The notes under the pieces are model-generated. The model was given only the letters and a program-made list of their open reading frames with translations. It made no database searches and had not been told where the DNA came from. Made by a program: the position numbers and the translations under genes. Shown here piece after piece: positions 7,244-10,025 of a DNA stretch of 10,025 nucleotides. Source of the DNA: Alphaproteobacteria bacterium (lineage in GTDB: Bacteria > Pseudomonadota > Alphaproteobacteria > SMXP01); the NCBI GenBank assembly GCA_004356335.1, contig SMXP01000001.1:1-10025 (forward strand). Reading direction: 5' to 3'. Positions within the stretch are counted from its first letter, which is position 1. Every line of letters begins with the position of its first letter.

Positions 7244-8355
7244 TTACGTCGCCACCACGGCATCGAAAATCTGCAGCAGATCTTCGCCGATTGGATATGT
7301 CGCAACACGCCGCCACCTTTTGGCACCCTCAGGGGTTTCAAGACCCAGATGGGCGATCGCCGGCACCCCCTCGCCGCCAATAATTTTTGGCGCATGAAAC
7401 CACACCAGTCGTTCCACCAATCCCTGCGCAATGAGTGACGCGCCAATCCGAGCGCCGCCTTCGACCAGCACATTGGTCAGACCCCTATTGCCTAAAATTG
7501 CCAGTGCAGCGGCCAGATCCAGTTGATCGCCGGTCGCGACATCAACTTGTAACACCTCGACACCGCATTGACGAAACGCCTTGATGCGCACAGCGTCCGC
7601 ATCTTTGCGTGTCAAGATCCATGTCGGTACCTCATGGGCAGTCTGAACCAGCCGAGACGTCATTGGCAACCGAAGCCGCCCATCTGCCACAATCCGTATG
7701 GGCGACCTGTCTTCGAGACCCGGCAACCGGCAGGTGAGCCGCGGATCATCGAAATGGCGGTTGTGCTGCCGATCAAGACGGCGTCGGCGTCGGCGCGCAT
7801 ACGATGGACCAGCCGACGGGCGAGCGGCCCGGTAATCAATTGGCTGTCACCCGAATGTGTCGCGATCCGGCCATCGAGCGACGTGGCCAATTTGTAGGTG
7901 ATACGCGGCCGATGACTTTGCTGGAGCATGGCGTAGCCACGATTCAGCCGGGCTGCTTCATCCCGGCACAAGCCCAGAGCCACATCGATATCAGCTTGCT
8001 TAAGACGATCGGAAATTGGTTTTGGTAGACTCAAAAGACTGGCCCCCTGGGCAACCCGAAGACGCGCCGGTTGCACCGCCAAGATCGACAAAAAACTGTC
8101 CGGTGACGGCACGCTCGTAAGATAAACGCTGCATCCTTTAAGAGCAGACCCGCCATCAGCTCGCGCTTGTTGCAACGCTCTTTCAATGGCGTCGCAGCGC
8201 CGGTCGCTCCAACCGCGCGCAATAACATAACCCTCAGTGTCCCGATCGGGGGTCGAGGTGATGACGCATCCCACGGCAGGGTCGGGCCAAACCCGACCCA
8301 ATCCACGCCCGGCCAGGCGTAGCGCGATGTGCATGAAATGCTGATCCGCGGTCAC
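7244..8355 (-). pseudogene. ribD: ribD-like gene: degenerate deaminase domain and frameshifted reductase domain
   Basis: RibD normally joins a zinc deaminase and an NADPH reductase that carry out the second and third steps of riboflavin synthesis from GTP. Restoring one base would give 370 residues, the normal length. The deaminase half is recognisable (VWPDPAVGCVI, 22-32; ARGW, 46-49) but lacks the zinc site: the HAE motif reads CDAIE (54-58) and the Pro-Cys...Pro-Pro-Cys segment reads VPSPDSFLSI (82-91). The usual Asn of PNP is Asp. The reductase half is well kept: KLATSLDGRIA (155-165), GDSQLITG (169-176), ADADAVLIGS (188-197). After codon 201 the frame breaks: minus-strand ATT TC is followed by GAT GAT CCG, so one base is missing between 7751 and 7750. 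The second frame continues DDPRLTCRLPGLEDRSP, then LVEGGARIGASLI and PKIIGGEG, to TAA at 7244. The start is GTG at 8355, giving FMHIALRLAGRGLG, the normal family N-terminus. A sequencing error could explain the frameshift but not the lost zinc site. Confidence 0.85.
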
Positions 8356-8382
8356 GGCTTTTCGATTTCTGTTTTCCTAAAC

Positions 8383-8430
8383 TAGAGCATTTTCGAGCGA
8401 AGTGGACACCGGTTCGCGTTAAGAAAATGC
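8383..8430. repeat. Palindromic repeat, first half of a composite element
   Basis: Starts TAGAGC (8383-8388). Two nested perfect inverted repeats: GCATTTTC (8387-8394) with GAAAATGC (8423-8430), and GCGAA (8397-8401) with TTCGC (8413-8417), around the core AAGTGGACACCGGTT. The core matches the repeat at 3351-3365 in 13 of 15 bases. It lies in the 149-base gap between nrdR and ribD. This type of sequence is, from general knowledge, abundant in Hyphomicrobiales genomes; copy number here cannot be judged from one window. Confidence 0.85.
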
Positions 8431-8443
8431 GACCAAACAAGGA

Positions 8444-8488
8444 CTTAGAGCGTTTTCGCGATTCTGTTAAGTTCGGAAACGCTCTAAG
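8444..8488. repeat. Palindromic repeat, second half of the composite element
   Basis: Perfect 12-base arms CTTAGAGCGTTT (8444-8455) and AAACGCTCTAAG (8477-8488), extended by about three more pairs including a G-T pair. It follows the first palindrome after 13 bases, and both share the TAGAGC end motif. The whole unit 8383-8488 starts with TAGAGC and ends with GCTCTAAG, as if bounded by inverted ends. It lies 16 bases past the nrdR stop, so its hairpin could shape the 3' end of the glyA-nrdR transcript, but no T-tract follows. Confidence 0.85.
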
Positions 8489-8504
8489 AAAGTCAACCCC
8501 GCCG

Positions 8505-8960
8505 CTAATCCTGTTCGCTCAAGTTTCCAAGAAATTGTTCGAAATCCCGGGCCTCTCGAAAGTTCTTGTATACAGAGGCATATCGCACATAAGCCACATC
8601 ATCGAGACCGGCCAATCCCTCCATGACAAGTTCGCCGATGATATGAGACGGGATATCGGGTTCTCCCATGCTCTCAAGACGACGCACAATGCCCGTGACC
8701 ATGCGCTCCGTCCGCTCCGGATCAACCGGCCGCTTTCTCAAAGCGACCTGAACCGACCGCATCAGCTTATCGCGATCGAAACGGACACGCCGGCCACTGG
8801 ATTTAACCACTTGTAGCTCGCGCAATTGAACGCGTTCGAACGTGGTAAAGCGCGCACCGCACGCCGAGCAATGTCGGCGCCGTCTAATAGCAGCGCCATC
8901 TTCTGCCGGTCGCGAGTCCTTCACTTGACTATCATCATGTCCACAAAATGGGCACCGCAT
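8505..8960 (-). CDS. nrdR: Transcriptional repressor NrdR
   Basis: Nucleotide-sensing repressor of ribonucleotide reductase genes; binds NrdR boxes through a zinc ribbon and senses ATP/dATP through an ATP-cone. The 151-residue product has the zinc ribbon with C3, C6, C31 and C34 (MRCPFCGHDDSQVKDSR at the start; RRRHCSACGARFTTFE at 27-42) and the ATP-cone from about residue 47, including VVKSSGRRVRFDRDKL and the late YVRYASVYKNFREARDFEQF block. A TTG two codons upstream also keeps frame, but ATG at 8960 gives the canonical MRCPFC start. GAGTGA lies about 6-9 bases upstream and includes the glyA stop. It is 6 bases after glyA, so the two are very likely co-transcribed, as in many alphaproteobacteria. 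No NrdR box was recognised in the window. Confidence 0.97.
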   Translation of the reverse strand: MRCPFCGHDDSQVKDSRPAEDGAAIRRRRHCSACGARFTTFERVQLRELQVVKSSGRRVRFDRDKLMRSVQVALRKRPVDPERTERMVTGIVRRLESMGEPDIPSHIIGELVMEGLAGLDDVAYVRYASVYKNFREARDFEQFLGNLSEQD

Positions 8961-8966
8961 CAGCAA

Positions 8967-10025
8967 TCACTCTAAAGTTTGATATATCGGGAAATCAGCA
9001 CAAAGCGTTTGCACCTGTTCGCGCACGCTCTGTTCGATAGCGCTATTGTCCTCAGGATGAGCGACCAATCCATCGAGAACTTCGACCATCAGCTCGCCGA
9101 CCTTGATGAATTCAGCGGTGCCGAAACCACGGGTCGTCGCCGCCGGAGATCCAACACGAAGACCCGAAGCAATAGCCGGCTTTTCGGGATCAAACGGAAT
9201 CGCATTCTTGTTGCAAGTTAAGAAAGCACGCTCAAGGCTCGCTTCGGCCACCTTGCCGGTCAGTCCTTTAGGCCGCAAATCGATTAACGATAAATGGGTG
9301 TCGGTTCCTCCCGATACGATATCCAATCCGCTTTGAGCCAACGTCGAGGCCAATGCGCGCGAGTTTTCGACCACCGCCTTTGAATAAGTCTTAAAGTCGG
9401 GACGCAACGCTTCGCCGAAAGCAACGGCCTTGGCGGCAATAACGTGCATCAGGGGGCCGCCCTGAAGGCCCGGAAAGATCGCCGAATTGATTTTCTTTGC
9501 GATGTCCTGGTCATTGGTCAGAATCATGCCGCCGCGCGGCCCGCGCAGCGTCTTGTGGGTGGTTGTCGTCACCACATCGGCAAAATCCAACGGATTGGGA
9601 TGGATGCCGCCGGCCACCAAACCGGCGAAGTGCGCCATATCGACCATAAAAAGCGCGCCCACATCATGGGCTATGTCCCGGAAACGGGCAAAGTCGATGA
9701 TCCTTGGATAAGCCGATCCGCCGGCAATGATGAGCTTGGGCCTGTGTTCCTTGGCCAGTGCCGATACCTGATCAAAGTCGATTAAATGGTCGTCGGGCCG
9801 CACGCCATATTGAACCGCGTTGAACCATTTGCCCGATAAATTGGGCGCGGCACCGTGGGTCAAATGCCCACCAGCGGCCAAGCTCATACCCAAAAAAGTG
9901 TCCCCCGGATTAAGCAATGCCAAGAACACCCCTTGATTGGCTTGGGCTCCCGAATGGGGCTGCACATTGGCAAACCCGCAATCGAATAATCGTTTGGCCC
10001 GTTCAATGGCCAAAGATTCGGCCAC
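8967..10025 (-). CDS. glyA: Serine hydroxymethyltransferase, lacking its N-terminus at the window edge
   Basis: PLP enzyme that interconverts serine and glycine with tetrahydrofolate, the main source of one-carbon units. The visible 352 codons are the C-terminal part of a protein of about 420-435 residues; the true start lies beyond 10025, and the GTG at the edge is an internal valine (VAESLAIERAKRLF). Motifs: FANVQPHSGAQANQ (18-31 of the visible part), MSLAAGGHLTHG (47-58), FMVDMAHFAGLVAGG (126-140) and TTTTHKTLRGPRGG, in which K158 (bases 9552-9554) is the PLP-binding lysine. Also visible are FPGLQGGP and the SGLRVGSPAATTRGF block near the C-terminus. All expected PLP contacts in this part are present. 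glyA leads nrdR with a 6-base gap. Confidence 0.97.
   Translation of the reverse strand: MAESLAIERAKRLFDCGFANVQPHSGAQANQGVFLALLNPGDTFLGMSLAAGGHLTHGAAPNLSGKWFNAVQYGVRPDDHLIDFDQVSALAKEHRPKLIIAGGSAYPRIIDFARFRDIAHDVGALFMVDMAHFAGLVAGGIHPNPLDFADVVTTTTHKTLRGPRGGMILTNDQDIAKKINSAIFPGLQGGPLMHVIAAKAVAFGEALRPDFKTYSKAVVENSRALASTLAQSGLDIVSGGTDTHLSLIDLRPKGLTGKVAEASLERAFLTCNKNAIPFDPEKPAIASGLRVGSPAATTRGFGTAEFIKVGELMVEVLDGLVAHPEDNSAIEQSVREQVQTLCADFPIYQTLE

Noticed and set aside
7244..7726. The downstream RibD fragment as a stand-alone reductase gene
   Set aside because: Its first ATG falls after the KLATSLDG and DDPRLT motifs, so it would lack the essential front of the reductase; a frameshifted single gene explains both pieces.
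8031..8306. Compensating frameshifts as the explanation for the missing RibD zinc site
   Set aside because: The other minus-strand frames over this region contain no HAE or PC..PPC motif, so the loss is by substitution and small in-frame deletions.
1..10025. CRISPR arrays, tRNA/rRNA genes, transposases, phage or toxin-antitoxin genes
   Set aside because: I saw no evenly spaced direct repeats, no cloverleaf-like tracts and no such proteins in any frame.

Overview
The window comes from an alphaproteobacterium. The evidence is the gene content and order: glyA-nrdR-ribD-nusB-thiL, then hppA, then bamE opposite a cytochrome bc1 assembly chaperone-DUF177-plsX-fabH string. Two intergenic palindromic repeats carry an AGTGGA..CCGGTT core, a type I associate with Hyphomicrobiales (Rhizobiales) and relatives. 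The order-level placement is tentative. Apart from bamE, every gene lies on the minus strand.

Layout, low to high coordinate. At 1-2680 is a minus-strand string read right to left: bc1 assembly chaperone, short DUF177 (YceD-like) gene, plsX, and fabH, which is cut by the window edge. bamE (2783-3253) is divergent from it. bamE and hppA converge on a palindromic repeat (3333-3383) that supplies the hppA stop codon. hppA (3380-5503) encodes a proton-pumping pyrophosphatase with the K+-independent signature. A hairpin plus T-rich tract separates it from thiL. From 5700 to the right edge, glyA (partial), nrdR, ribD, nusB and thiL run on the minus strand. A composite palindromic repeat (8383-8488) separates nrdR from ribD, and nusB and thiL overlap by GTGA.

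Most of this is housekeeping: one-carbon metabolism, nucleotide-reductase control, rRNA antitermination, thiamine diphosphate synthesis, PPi-driven proton pumping, outer-membrane assembly, bc1 assembly and fatty-acid/phospholipid initiation. The unusual part is the riboflavin locus. ribD has lost the zinc/catalytic residues of its deaminase half. It also carries a one-base frameshift at about 7750, just before the conserved DDPRLT motif of the reductase half. ribE and ribH, usually found between ribD and nusB in alphaproteobacteria, are absent. Together this looks like decay or rewiring of riboflavin synthesis. A second oddity is the DUF177 gene, which seems to lack the cysteine-containing middle of the family in frame. 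I see no phage, CRISPR, toxin-antitoxin, tRNA or transposase gene, and no clearly new multi-gene system.
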